Assembly (NCBI GenBank): GCA_007258455.2
Contig: VDFB02373365.1
Coordinates: 225,708,194 to 225,772,193, forward strand
Source of the DNA: Sequoia sempervirens
Taxonomy: Eukaryota; Streptophyta; Pinopsida; Cupressales; Cupressaceae
Direction of reading: 5' to 3'
DNA: 64,000 nt
Shown here: in pieces, positions 33,101 through 43,361 of the stretch
Layout: each line of letters starts with the position of its first letter
Position numbering within the stretch: the stretch's first letter is position 1
Position numbers and translations under genes: made by a program
The notes under the pieces: generated by a model
The model's database searches: none
Seen by the model: only the letters and a program-made list of their open reading frames with translations
Told to the model about the DNA's origin: nothing

Positions 33101-34616
33101 GTGCTTGGGCATCTTGGGCATCTTTTGCAGCTTGAGCAGCTTGTGCGGCTTGTGCAGCTTGTGCGGCTTGTGCAGCTTGTGCAGCTTGAGCAGCTTGTGC
33201 GGCTTGTGCAGCTTGTGTAGCTCGTTGTTGTTGTTGCAACAAAGCTTGGGCTTGTGCTGCTTGTTGTGCTTGTTGTTGTTGCAGCGATGTTTGAGCTTGA
33301 TTTTGCTGTGAAGCTTGAGAAGCGTGCGTGGCTATAGGCGCTTGCCGAATTGTTTGATATTGTTGGAGCAATTGTTGGTATGCTTTGAATGAAGCATTGT
33401 AATGGCTTACTTGGCTTGGTCGCAGTGGTGGTGGTGGTGGGATCGGAATTGTGTTGGAAGTTTGAGATGTGCTTAGAGCGATGGTGGGAGGTTGCGATGT
33501 AAGGGGTATGATGGGGGTAGTGGAAGTTTGAGGTATAGTGGATGTAGTGGTTGGAGTGAATGTGGTGATAGGTGCATTTGGGATGGGTGAAGTGATAGGA
33601 ATGGTGGGACTAGGTGAAGTGGTAGGAATGGTAGAGATGAGCGAAATAGTGGGTATTTGAGAGACCATATTTTGATTAGCTATCATGTGTTGGTTTGATG
33701 TGGATGGTGTGTTTGAAAGATGTGATGTACCCCCTTGGTTGGATGAATTGATTTGGATGGGGTGATTTATGTTAGGGAAAGGTGGAAATTTAGGTAAAGG
33801 GGGGATCCCTAAACCAAAATATGGTGTTGACGTGGTGGGAGGTGTGAATGGTTTGAATGGTGGAAAATTTTCTTGTGCAAATGAAGAGACAAATCCGTAA
33901 GGTCTCTCTATTTCGGATGAGCTTGCTTGTACCAAAGGTCTAGACACTTGCGTGTCAAGGGAAAATGATGAGGTGGTATGGTAAGGAACCTCAGATGTAT
34001 CGATAAATCCAAGTGGGTTGTAAAGTGGGTTTTGATGCGTGTTGAAGAGGGTATCATCCTCATTGATAGTAGGTTCTATGGTGGTAATGGAAGTGGTTGA
34101 TTGTGGAAGGGTGTTTTGGTCATTTGGTACAAGAAGCTCATCCTCAATAGTGTTGAGAATTGATGGATTTATTTTAGCCATTGCGCGAAGAAACTTTTGT
34201 AGTTTTGGTTGTTTGAGCATCTCAAGAACTTCTTCCTCACTTAGTTCTGTTGGTGTGATGTCTTCCACCAAGACCTCTTTTTGTGGATCGTGTGTAGTGA
34301 TAGTGAGGTCTGGAAGTGGTGTGTTTTGGATTTCTGGAATGTTTTGGCTTAGATCACTTGTGGTTGATGTTTCTTGATTTAACTCCATGTTCCTCTTGTG
34401 TTGTGATCTTGTTTGAACCATAAAAGAGCAAACTAGGATGTGTAAAAGATCAAAGATGTGAAGATGAAAGGTGTATGATATATGGGTGAGAATGGAAGTT
34501 TTGAATTTGTATTGAAAATCTTGATGTGATGCTAGGTACTTTGGGTTTGCTTTGATTGATGTTTGTTTGATGTTTAGACTTTGAATTCTATCTTTTGAAT
34601 GTTGATGTTTGAGCAA
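27123..34616 (-). CDS. Gag-Pro-Pol polyprotein of element B (2497 aa), integrase truncated
   Basis: This single frame encodes gag, protease, G-patch, RT and two RNases H. Residues ~430-590 are Ala/Gln-rich. The capsid is near 690 (FPRSLAGNAIDWFSRL) and a CX2HX4HX4C finger near 955 (CDFHKLKGHTTNNC). Protease is near 1170 (LVDGGAGLNICS), with ILLGRPWI downstream. A G-patch lies near 1430 (LLMGYNRNQGLGQ) and RT at ~1720-1960, with LMDGFSGYNQ, MPFGLKNAGAT and YVDD near 1887. The ordinary RNase H near 2030 has lost its first Asp (LYISATAAALG). The archaeal-like RNase H at ~2180-2295 keeps D, E, D and D. The integrase zinc domain is near 2405-2450, and the first core Asp (WGLDRIG) is present before the frame ends. 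The first ATG gives a leader-like stretch of ~65 residues before MVQTRSQHKR, so translation may start at the second Met (about 34424). Confidence 0.92.
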   Translation of the reverse strand: MLKHQHSKDRIQSLNIKQTSIKANPKYLASHQDFQYKFKTSILTHISYTFHLHIFDLLHILVCSFMVQTRSQHKRNMELNQETSTTSDLSQNIPEIQNTPLPDLTITTHDPQKEVLVEDITPTELSEEEVLEMLKQPKLQKFLRAMAKINPSILNTIEDELLVPNDQNTLPQSTTSITTIEPTINEDDTLFNTHQNPLYNPLGFIDTSEVPYHTTSSFSLDTQVSRPLVQASSSEIERPYGFVSSFAQENFPPFKPFTPPTTSTPYFGLGIPPLPKFPPFPNINHPIQINSSNQGGTSHLSNTPSTSNQHMIANQNMVSQIPTISLISTIPTTSPSPTIPITSPIPNAPITTFTPTTTSTIPQTSTTPIIPLTSQPPTIALSTSQTSNTIPIPPPPPLRPSQVSHYNASFKAYQQLLQQYQTIRQAPIATHASQASQQNQAQTSLQQQQAQQAAQAQALLQQQQRATQAAQAAQAAQAAQAAQAAQAAQAAQAAQAAKDAQDAQARVQAQAQYFAQQQAAQQLAYQKALEQYQEQQEAAQQALADQQQALLDQQHQAQQQALLAQQQQDQQQALLKAYMAQQANIPPIQTPTPPPQNTFIPPPDPQLDVTAQIKFLSQQVLDLQSGKTPKPQKNLCPYPFDRSVEMKPFPKGFEIPKFDKYRGTGNPEDHIREFQVHCMEVAHDETYLMRLFPRSLAGNAIDWFSRLSGIKKFQEIVDAFIHNYSFNTPMEVSLQELSSLKQGKNESFGAFLQRWRSKANQSKWSMPEEQQVGTIIANLDGPLAFHLKMQNITTYDQLIPRALNIEQALATQGETSSYQEGRSSSNYHDKPRTWAKNRNVTNDGVVDAKVVISAPRKNNPPSQQQQHQNTNQSNRQVNTVVQPSHNQNTNNIDNQGRPQRNKFFPKRKYTLLGEPAEAIMKRLVDEKLIAVPTHNNYQEPSVKPPWYNENYLCDFHKLKGHTTNNCMRLKNLIQDLIDDKIIDVEAPSGNKDLKIYTNPMPNHGNKGNKDQDKGKGAYKNVNHTYEGVVACLDEFCGVITIKGAQADCGVTTRGGKVTIAAPSQPSRNSTSNPRSNPSGYNVLDQLKRTPAHISIMELLKISSAHKKILEEALASSTVPADLDAEQFQAMVANITTPNILTFSEQDFPTQPSHNRALHLEVYVNKKKVKRVLVDGGAGLNICSLKLLKNLNISEDSIDKGKGITIRAYDDQERVSQGTIQLPVQVGPAIMQTNCQVLDLDLPYNILLGRPWIHAMQAVASTFHQCVKFTHEGQEVTIHGDPEPFAYCKNLEAKYYKIPQVPKNDEGPSTPYVDPATLTSVTETPSTPAIPAFSDIKVIIQDDGCGNYSMPKNAFVVGELPQSPRSRGRPQSQEASTSQGSYERNPTFTSAGDLGQETLEGDLSHLLYRDDIPAVELPMDERNKGMKLMLLMGYNRNQGLGQDNNGRVIPIIPEKQIKNLGIGHPTPKVTVLGRGAQDRRNRTPPQESVATPKSSMTLGMPTDLTESPEIGLPLLFEDTNVLMISTLSYESENQSNEIRLVYPQLIDYDQRGPPILDMFENDKALSEFMGLRDDIPCGDHKAGFIIELDTHAYYGETIESLSRKNKKLRIISKSLSENHLVALSDSKKVKRKDASNGENLSEAPEDGGFNLPLTAIHQEKSAMLAEKCNPINLGTQETPHITFYAESLLCKEQEELATFLKERKINFAWTYADMPGLDPEVVVHHLAVYPKAKPVRQKLRKMHPQIALLVKMELKKLLDVGFIRPIDYPEWVSNLVPVSKPDGAIRICTDFRDLNKACPKDDFPLPNIDMIVDMTAGHEMLSLMDGFSGYNQIMIAKEDQHKTAFTCPWGTYCWNVMPFGLKNAGATYQRAMTLIFHDMINKTVEDYVDDILGKSKKKEDHISVLSAIFDKLEEYKVRLNPKKCVFGVQSGKLLGYIVSMRGIEIDPAKVKAILEMEAPRTLKQLRGLQGRLQSIRRFIAQLADKQIPYSHLLHKGVTYKWDDKCEQAFNKIKEYLLTPPVLRPPIQNKPLILYISATAAALGALLAQHDENGIERAIYYISRTMVGHELNYTFIEKACLAVVFASQKFRHYMLAHKIKLIAKIDPLKYLLSKAMLTGRMAKWVMILSEYDIEYVERKAIKGQVIADQLADAPIYAESPLVSEFPDESIFNIDIATHWKLYFDGSYTQHGSGAGIFFITPQGDCIPRSYKLAFPCTNNIAEYEALTIGLRIAVQWNIMTLKVYGDSQLIINQVNNEYQTKDDKLTPYKRLVENLKEYFVDITFEQVPRTNNRAADAMATIGSLLEIPQNVLKYDFLVEQLLVPAFKVPESEFVGEIVGPNDQWYQDIYTYLRIGIIPADLRSSLRRTFIKKASRFVILGETLYRRSIEGTLLRCLNPEEASAALTEVHNGICGSHSSGMTLSKKLLRSGYYWPTMDREAHEYVKKCLQCQQHGDLIHAPAQELHPIITPWPFSQWGLDRIGKITPTSSNGHKFIIIKN

Positions 34617-37600
34617 GAGATATCCCCAAGATGTTTGGATGATGATCTAAAAAAGATAACTAATGCTCATAAAGGATAATTTGATCTAGAAGTGAGAATA
34701 GGATGTGTCTACTCACAAGCTAACCAAAAGATAATCCAAATTAGTGATGGGAGAAGGATGCATCTATCCACCATTAATTTGAACAAAGTGATAATTCAAC
34801 TAAGCATGTGCAAAAGGATTCATTCACACACAATTGAGTTGAACAAGTTTGATGTTTGATGTTTGAAGAATTCAAAGTCTCATGTTTGAAAGGTTTTGAT
34901 GTCTACCAAAGGAGCCTAGCATAGTTGTGTCAAGATTTTCTCAAAATGTTGGTGAGATGTTTATGGTTGATGATGTTTTTGATGGATGAATGTTTGTTTT
35001 GATCTTAGAATGACCCTAGTTTAGACTTTTGCTTAACAAGACCAAGGTATTGAAGAACGTGTTATGCCCTAAGCAAGGTATCCAATCCCTTGAAACAATC
35101 TTGGATTTTGTGTGTAGTAAAATGAATATAAAGTGGGGTTGTCTCTTGAAGCATGTCTATAGAAATTAGCCAACAACTTTTCTCTAAAATCATATAACCT
35201 TTTGAGTCTTTGTTGATGTTGTTTTGGGCTAAGTTTCCTTTTCTTGGGTTTTTGTATCTTGATCTTGTGAGAAATCATTGAAAAGACATGTGTGGGGCTC
35301 AATTGCTTATCTTTGCTTTTAATGACTTCTTTTTACCAAATACACTTTCTTGATTATGTTTCAAACTAAAGATGTCCTATGTCAAAATTCCTTTTCTTCC
35401 CACAAAGTGTTGTGTGGGAATTCCAAGAAATTGAGGCAAAGGGATTTCCTAGGTTAACCCTAGTTAGAGCAAATGACGATATAAATTCAAGTGATGAGAA
35501 ACCTCTAAGGACATAATCCCAAGGGAAGGCAACAACACTTAAATTTGTCAAAAGGTATTTGCTCTATCAAAAGGGGTTTGAAATTTGCATGATCATGTTT
35601 AAGTGTTTGTTTGCAAAATGTTTTCGAATACCCACTGTGTTTTCAAACAAAGAATACTTACAAGCCCTATGGATGTGATAGACAATGTTTGTTGAGTCCC
35701 CACTTGGACAAGTCCAGCTACGCCTACTTTTAGCGGATGGTTAGATGCTTGACCCCACTGGCTCCCCTCCGGCACTCACTTATACGGGGCAGCCAAGCAT
35801 CAACACCCATGAAACTCCCATGGCATGTTTTCCATCTCTACTAAAAGCCGTAAAATTGTGGGGCGGCTTCAGCGACCGTTCTTGCACCAACAAACAGATT
35901 AAGGATTTTGGCAAATTCTAACACATAGGTTCTAGTAAGGACTTTCCGTTCGTAGGAGTTGACCCAACGTGGCAAGAGTCCCCTTTCGGATCCATCTTGT
36001 CGGAGCCAACCGCGTGATTATGGCGTTTAACCAAAATCCTCATTTATATCCCGGCTGGAAATACTCTTGGCTTTAGAGTGTTACCGGTTGAGTCGTCGCT
36101 TGGGTGAGTACTTTTTCCCCAAGGCAGGCCCTCTAAGATAAACAAAAGCGAGTAAAGACACAATCCGTAACTCGATCGATCTTTGATGGCACAAAGAGCG
36201 AGAATGTACGCGAAAATGCCCCTACTCACACTCGCACAAGATGTTCAATTTTTAAACCCAAAATGAAGTGTTTTAAAGCAATAAAATGTATTTTGAGTGT
36301 TTCTCTTGCACCCTAGATCGCACGAAGCGCAAGGGGAGAGGATACGCACTCAAAAGACAAAATAACACAATCAAGCACTTGTTCGTTTTAGCCTCAAAGC
36401 AATGATGACTTCATTTTAAGCACCAAAATCAAGTGTGAAGTTTGCCTTGTTCAATTTTAAACCAAAATGAAATCTAGTAAATTTGTTCTAAGGTTCGTTT
36501 TAAGCCCTTTGCAATGAAAATGAAATTGTTCGTTTTAGCCCCAATTGAAAACTAATGTTCTAAAACGAAAAGGAAAACAATTTCGTGAAGTGTTGATCAA
36601 ACACTTAAAGTGTTAAAGAACACATTGTGTTTTCAAAAAAAACATTTCCCTCCTTTCGTGAAGTAGTATTGATCAAAAAAAATCAAAGTGTTAAAAAACA
36701 CATTGTGTTTTCAAACAAGAATCCTCCTCCTCTTTTGCTTTGCATCTTTTCGCCTTTGTTCGTTTGTACCTTCGCTTGTACCTTCGTTTGCTTTTGTACC
36801 TATATAAATAAAAATAAAAATAAAAAGATTATGTGAGAACTCAATTTATTCTAATTTGACTACAACATGTTCCTAAGTGATGATAATAAAATGAAGATTT
36901 ATTAATGATCTTATTTGAAAAGGCATCATACTTGTTAATCACAATCTTCATCACTAGGAATATTGAGTCAATGACTTAATCATAATGAATAAACGTTTTA
37001 GAAACATCCTCATATTCCCTAATGTGACAATCACAACCTCAAATGTAATAATCTTCTCAAATGTGTGTTATCAAAATTTATCATAGTAAATGTGATAACA
37101 TAGAATGATATTTATCATAATATTACCAAGTATGCAATACGAGAGAATATTGGATTAAAACTGCACTCAACCGTATTAAATCAATTGCTAGTAAGCTTCA
37201 TTAAGGGCATATATAATTAAAAGTTTGCTAGTTGATATTCTTTCCGTCAAAGAAAAGAGAATCCTATTGTCAACACCTTCACAAAAAAAAGAAAAAGATC
37301 AGATACATTCCTGTCCCACTGCCTAATGATTTTGAAAATTCTGTCAAATAGATTTCATTTGAATGCCAAATAAAAGAAGGAACTCCATCCATAGCAATAG
37401 TCAATGTTAATAATCACGATGTGGACAGGAGTTAAGAAACTTTAAATCAAAGCAAATGTAAATGCAGTGAACATTCAGCTATTTAATGCGTTCCAAGATT
37501 CTTCCCAATGCCGAGGCACAAGTTAACTCATTTCAGATTGCTTTAACTGCTATTGACGTTATTTTTGTTTCTACCATGCCGCCTCTACCAACCTTTCCAT

Positions 37601-38737
37601 CATTCTGTGATATGAAACCTATCTAACTTCTATTTTATTCATTGAATCTGCTATACATGGGCGCTGTGACTGGTAACAAAACAGCATACAGAAACAGAAA
37701 AAAGAAAATGACAAAAATCAATCCTTCGGAGATCTGCTCACACGAATACCTAGGGGCGCGCCAAGTTTGAGATTTTCTTGAATATCACACAAAAACTACA
37801 GGAAGAATCTGCTAGATGGCGCGCATTCACTGTGGTCTTTTTGCAAGTGACAAAAGTTGTGCTTAATTCGAATCATGCTAAGCTGGAAGATAAAGATCAT
37901 GCTAAGGTGAGGACGTGCATCTAGAAGAAGTTTGTGGTCATAAAGTTAACGCCTTTGGCAGGTGTACAGACAGATTTATTAACCAGTGCGCAGGTATCTC
38001 TTCTGCCAAATGCGCGAATACAACCTCTGGAATAGGGTGTGGACAGTCTTTTGGCGGATGTGTAGGCAGAATGTGTGAAAGACACGCTTTTGTGTGTGGA
38101 GAGAGACAGCTACCGGAGGACCTCATAATGTTGTTTTGCAGGGAACATAGAGACTTATAAGATTTGATTCAAATGCATATGCTTGCTTCTTGTAACGCCA
38201 TATTGAGATGAAAGACTTAGTTAAAAACAAAGACTCCATGCTCAAAACTTTTAATCCCGTATACTTCTACCTGGTTCAATGAAACACTGAAAAATATGGA
38301 TCAAAAACCATGAATATCTGGAGACATGAATAGATAAGGGACGTGCATGCGGACTGTGAGAAAAAAATGCTCTTTTAAGATGTTAACTCATGGAATGCAA
38401 TGGCAGATGAACCTTTGACAGCGTACTCTAATTAGTGCAATTCCTGGGCCAGATCATAAACCAACACATGGATAGCTTCTAAACCCACTTTTATAGCTAC
38501 CATACTGTTTTTTTTTTTATTAATGCAGAAAGTAATGGAGAGTGGGCTGCGGACAAGATAGCTCTCAAATTCAAACACAGCAGAGAGTGTGTATAAAGTC
38601 AAATCATTAAAAAGTCAGACATAAAACTTTTAAATGAACATTGAGGTGTGAATGTAAAAAAAAGAAACCAACATGTAAAATGGGAGTACAAATACCAAAC
38701 GCAACATATAATCAATCCATCTTAATCAAAATACACT
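34617..38737 (-). other. Leader region of element B between PBS and gag
   Basis: This is 4.1 kb without a sense gene. A GC-richer block at 35690-36240 may be structured. An imperfect direct repeat of about 60 bases lies at 36586-36645 and 36658-36719 (shared ACACATTGTGTTTTCAAA). The part at about 36840-38700 differs in base texture from the rest and contains a Cys-rich plus-strand ORF (37915-38160), so it may be captured or inserted DNA. Long leaders are usual in Tat-lineage elements. Confidence 0.55.
37915..38160 (+). CDS. Cys/His-rich small ORF, antisense to element B, possibly captured
   Basis: This 81-codon ORF reads MHLEEVCGHKVNAFG... and has about ten Cys with His in spaced pairs (CGHK, CTDRF, CAGISSAKC, GCGQSFGGC, MCERH, FVCG, FCREH), which suggests a small zinc-binding fold. 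It lies on the strand opposite to gag-pol, in a leader stretch whose composition differs from its surroundings. I do not recognise the family. It could be an exon fragment captured from a host gene, or chance. No promoter or introns can be shown. Confidence 0.25.
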   Translation: MHLEEVCGHKVNAFGRCTDRFINQCAGISSAKCANTTSGIGCGQSFGGCVGRMCERHAFVCGERQLPEDLIMLFCREHRDL

Positions 38738-38755
38738 GCCCTCCTTCTAGCGCCA
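38738..38755 (-). other. Primer-binding site, tRNA-Asn type, element B
   Basis: TGGCGCTAGAAGGAGGGC on the minus strand, two bases inside the 5' LTR. It is the same 18 bases as in element A (12494-12477) and complementary to plant tRNA-Asn(GUU) as I remember it. Confidence 0.85.
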
Positions 38756-38757
38756 TA

Positions 38758-39671
38758 TGTAAGTACCTTTAAAAATCTGCAAACACTATACTCAAACAAG
38801 GGTTAGTATCAACAAATCCTTCAAGAATACCCCTATGAAATACATTGCAAATGTTCCAAAATGCCACAAAAGATAAAAGAAAACCAAATGCATAATGAAA
38901 ACATTCAACAAACTACCTATTCCATAGTTGGATTGGTGTCACTTGTGCTAGTGACCCTTTCCCAATCCTTGATAAAAGCTCAAATTGAAAATGCTATGAA
39001 GATGGTGGAGTGATGATGAACAAGATTAAATCTCAAGTGAAGAGAGTAACCTTGCATGAAATTGTGAAGATTGTGAAGGATTTGCTTGAGGATGAAGCTA
39101 CTATTTAAAGATTTTCAAAATGCCAAGTGTTGAAGAGGGACCAATGTGGGATTAAGATTCAAGCCAATGAATTGAGGACACTTGTCATCATGTGATTAGT
39201 TGATGTGTGTGCAAGATTTGGGAAGAGTGCCCAAGAGGGGGAACTTTTGAATTCAAATTTGCAATAAATTTTGAGAGGGGGACAAGAAAGAAGAGCAATA
39301 AATGCCCTGTTTGACTTGTCATGGTTGAGGGAAAATGATTGTTTTAATAAATCAATAAAATTGATTTATTGTGCAAGTGGGATGGGATTAGCCTTAGATT
39401 AGGATTAGATTAATTTAATGATGATTATGCTGATTTAATGCTGATTAATTGATTTGACTTTTTGGACTTTGGAAAATGATCTAAGATTTGATTTAAATGG
39501 CTTTTTGATTTATTTAATTAAGTGGATGATGCAAGATGAAGGTTGAATGCTAAGATTTATTTGATAAATGAACTTATTTAATGAATGGATGAAAGTGATG
39601 AATTTGCCTAATGTAAGAGCTAATTTGACCGAATCTGATCGAATGCATAATGTGAATTTTGCATGTCTACA
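38758..39671 (-). repeat. 5' LTR of element B
   Basis: This 914-bp LTR begins TGTAGACATGC and ends GGTACTTACA on the minus strand. It is identical to the 3' LTR except for the terminal base noted there. The TATA-like element at 39111-39100 would give a U3 of roughly 600 bp and R-U5 of about 310 bp. Confidence 0.95.
39100..39111 (-). promoter_or_regulatory. Candidate TATA element of element B
   Basis: CTTTAAATAGTA on the minus strand, about two thirds into the 5' LTR. It is the best TATA-like match in a fitting position for transcription towards gag. No experimental support is possible here. Confidence 0.4.
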
Positions 39672-39676
39672 GCTTC
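39672..39676. other. Target-site duplication of element B, right (GCTTC)
   Basis: Exact match to 22967-22971. Confidence 0.92.
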
Positions 39677-42600
39677 GCATATGGCTTTCGAAAATCTCTC
39701 ATACCTATTTTACATATATAACTCTTTCTACCTAAAAGGCCATTGCTCTCAACCGGTAATAGACATTACTTTAAGGTGGGGGAATACATTCCACTATGTG
39801 CTTCAGTTTGTTTACACACCATGAAGTTGTTTGAGCTATCATAACATCTCTTGATCATCTTTGTATCACTTTATCAAAGTTACCCAACAAACTGCATTAT
39901 TTTTGGCTTATAATTGTTTATGTTGTTGACATGAAACTCACCTATAGAACAACAAAATTTACTATCCTATGTTTTTTTCACTTGCCACTTGTGAGATTCA
40001 CTTAGTAAACAATAGAATTTACTATTCTATGATTCTTTGACTTATTCATGAGCTACCTAGCATAATGCAACTTGCTTTTCCTATGGACTTTTATTTGTCA
40101 CATCCATGGTCACTTGAAATAACACAAATTTCTAGTCTTTGGTTCATTGGGGCTTTATAATGTGCATGATCCCTAGTGATATAGAAAGCTAGTGCATGAG
40201 TCATGTACCCTTCTCCATGTGTATTGGTTGCTTCCTATATATTTGTATGGATTATTCCCTTGATTCAATCAATCAAATCACTACATTCTAATCTCCTCTT
40301 TAGAATTACTCTATGATTTGGTGTATTTAGGAGATGTCACTTGGTATTGAGACAACCTTTTATATCGAGGTCTTCTTACCTTTATAACTTGAAGAATTTT
40401 TTCTTTATATAGTGTGTACTAACATTGTTATATGTTTTATACTTCATGTACATGCTTAGTGTATGATTCGTGTATACTATGTGTATGCTTTATGTACACT
40501 TTGTGCATTTTTGGATTATTTTATGCCTTCTTGAATTATGTCTTATATGTGTTTGTGTCCTTTTATCTTAATATTTTAGTTTGGTAAGATCCTAAGACAA
40601 TGGAGTTGTTGCATATCTCAGCTTAGTGTTGTCTTTCCTCTCTAGTATTTTGATGAAATGACCATTTGGATTCTTCATACTAAATGTAGTGTCATAAATT
40701 TGAAAGCATAGACCTAGGTTCCAAATGCCCCTTTCTTCGCCTTTCATGCTTGAAGTTTGGAATTTGAATGTCGGACTCAATGTGTTTAAAAAATAAAATA
40801 TATTCATTAGCCTTTCAAAATAATTAATTTTAAATAGGTTTAGACTCATATAATTTATTCCCTCATTTTCAACCCCTAAGAAATTTTACAACCTAAGACA
40901 ATTAATGCACAATCATAAGAAGAAAAAGTAGATCATTCATATAATTCAAGCCAATTATAATCCACAACTCATCAACAAATTCATGTTCAAGAATTATAAG
41001 ATGTTTCTTATTTATGTTTATTATTATCATATGCAATAATAGTTGAAAGATCTTAAGGATACTTCTTCATCCTCTGTGTGTGAGATTGGTACAACTATAT
41101 GAGCTCAACAATGGTTTCATATCATAGTGGTGAGATTCCATTATGTTTCATTATTATTTATCATTTATTTATTTTCCTTTGTTCCATGAGAGCACATGCT
41201 CTTTATTATCTATTATCATAGCCATTGTGGAAGTGGGAACACCAACATGGGGTTTGACCAAGGAAAACTCCAATATAATACAACCATTTTCCCTCTATCC
41301 CCATTGTAGGTTTACAAGTTTGTGTTGTGTGAATTAGATTTGACCCATCAACTCATTTTAAGGATCAAAACCTTAATTCATTTCTTCAAGGACTCATTAT
41401 CAAAAATTAGGGTATGTTGATTATTCAAACACTATCAGACTTTAGAACCTAATTTTTATAGGCAAGGACCTTCAAACACTACTACACCTATAGAGGATCT
41501 GAAAGCCTATATTTTTGCACTTCTAGACTAGGAAACCCAACACCCTTTCCCTAAAAGTTCTACTCCATATTTGAGTGATAGGTTTTTCTTTGCATCTCTT
41601 GTCTAGATTTGCTTTCTATTTTTGACTTCCTATTCTATAATTTCCAAATTTTGGTGCACTTAGTAAATTTTATCCTAATTCACCTAGTTCATAACATAAT
41701 TACATCAATCATTTATACTCACAACAAAAGGGACCAAAATCTTGACCAACTTGTTTGGACCTCCCTTGAGGATAATAACCAAACAACATCTCTTGGTTAA
41801 TTTTGGCTCTCAAATGTCAAAGGTGTGAAAGGATTTATTTACATTATGAATTTTGGCCTAGATCTCCCCTTTCACCTATCTTATAATTTCTTTTTTTTTA
41901 ATGTTATTATCTTGTTTTCCTTTCATTGTTGAGCTCTATCTAGATGTTTGTAGTAGTTTGAAATAGTAACTTTCATGCTTGGTTAATTTCCATTTACATT
42001 TTCAAATTAGTAGTGCAATTAAAATTCTTTGTGTGGAGTGTCAAATTTCTTCACCCATTAATTAGTATTGATAGGTCTTATACTAGGAGAAGATGTAGAT
42101 AAACAACCTAGAATTTTATGGTCCAATATATTGCATCAAAATCACCTTAAAGTTAGGCCCTTCAAATTTTTGAATTGGATCCAAGTGTATGTATATGTAC
42201 CTTGATTGATTTTATCATAAGCTTAGATAAGTCAATATACATGAAAAGCCTAAAAAAAATCTTTTTTAAATCTCCAGATGTGAGTTTTATTTCGAAAAAG
42301 CATCCACCTTATCAATAATTTTTTTAATTTACCTTGGATCCCTCATTATTAGAGGAAGGTAAAAAATACACTATAAAATTGAAATAATTTTTGTGGTGGG
42401 CATTTCAAGATTGAAGAAAGGTGTTCCTTGAGTGAAAAATATTTATTCCTTCGACTAAACCATGGGCCTTAAATTACAAAATAATGCTACAATACTCAAT
42501 CATGAAAAAATGCAAAAGGAAAATCCATGATCTAGAAGCTTCAAAAAGGGAACAATAAAGTTTTTCCATGTTATTTTAATCCATATCACAATATATTCAT

Positions 42601-43345
42601 AAAATGGGCACTTCTTGAGGCATCTTGAAAAAAGAGAGTGACTACCAAAGTCCTCTATTGTAGTGTGAATTCACTCATCTAAAGCATGGAAATCTAATTG
42701 CTCAACTTCTAGAGTTATAGAGCTGTCACCAAAGAATAAATGCACTATATATTTTTCATTCAAAGAAGAAGATGAAGTTGAATTTGAGGTTCCAAAAATC
42801 ACATCTAAAGGTGGAGTCAATTTATTTGCTATTGTGACACATTTAACCATCAAAAACCTATGGAGATAAGGGTTTTCTAATAGAATTTGGTCACTAAAAA
42901 ATATCCATAGTAGTAAAACACATTTTTAAGGAACTATTGTAATGTTTAAATAGTAAATTTTCCATTGATCCCTATATGGTTTCCTATTTAGGTGTCATCA
43001 CTACAGTGGGAATAGAGGAGAGAGATTCCTTGTTGATAGTACTTGGAGTAGTCTCATATGACTTCTAAGAGTTATCCTTTTATTTAGTTTGGTCATGTTA
43101 TTAGTTATAGGTGTCAACATCTACCTTATTTTCTACTTGATTAATCTTCTACTACTACTTCACTTATTCACTCATTACTTTGCTCATTCTTATTAATCCT
43201 TTATTACTTTATTTTATTTTCCGAGGATTTATTTTATTTTACTTTAGACTTAGCTAAAAATTATTTTATTTTTATTTACACATTTAAAATTAATGCTTAT
43301 AATATAATTAATTCTACTATACATTAGAATTCCATTAGACCCACT
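39677..43345. other. End of element D and AT-rich unassigned sequence
   Basis: Element D resumes here. A purine-rich AAGGTGGGGG at 39773-39782 resembles the polypurine tract that precedes the 3' LTR in related plant elements, so its 3' LTR may start near 39783; no second LTR copy is available for comparison. From about 40300 to 43345 I see only AT-rich sequence with short broken ORFs and no motif I can support. Confidence 0.35.
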
Positions 43346-43361
43346 TCTTCACCATTAACTT

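Larger units (their letters stand above)
22972..39671 (-). mobile_element. Element B: complete Tat-lineage Ty3/Gypsy retrotransposon, 16.7 kb
   Basis: All structural parts are present on the minus strand. They are a 5' LTR (39671-38758), a tRNA-Asn PBS (38755-38738), a 4.1-kb leader, a gag-pol frame (34616-27123, then a broken integrase to 26322), a 2.4-kb 3' untranslated region, a PPT (23899-23886) and a 3' LTR (23885-22972). It is flanked by GCTTC on both sides. The LTRs, compared line by line, differ at one base of 914. The archaeal-like RNase H between the ordinary RNase H and integrase places it in Tat. It is a recent insertion into element D. Confidence 0.95.

Noticed and set aside
32837..33311. 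Plus-strand Leu/Val-rich ORFs opposite the gag Gln/Ala tract
   Set aside because: They are the antisense reading of the QAA repeat; an apparent hydrophobic protein here is a shadow.
40340..40360. PBS-like TTGGTATTGAGACAACC
   Set aside because: Several mismatches to the tRNA-Met PBS, no LTR edge before it and no gag after it.
41609..41800. 63-codon ORF
   Set aside because: No recognisable motif, no supporting neighbours, AT-rich background.
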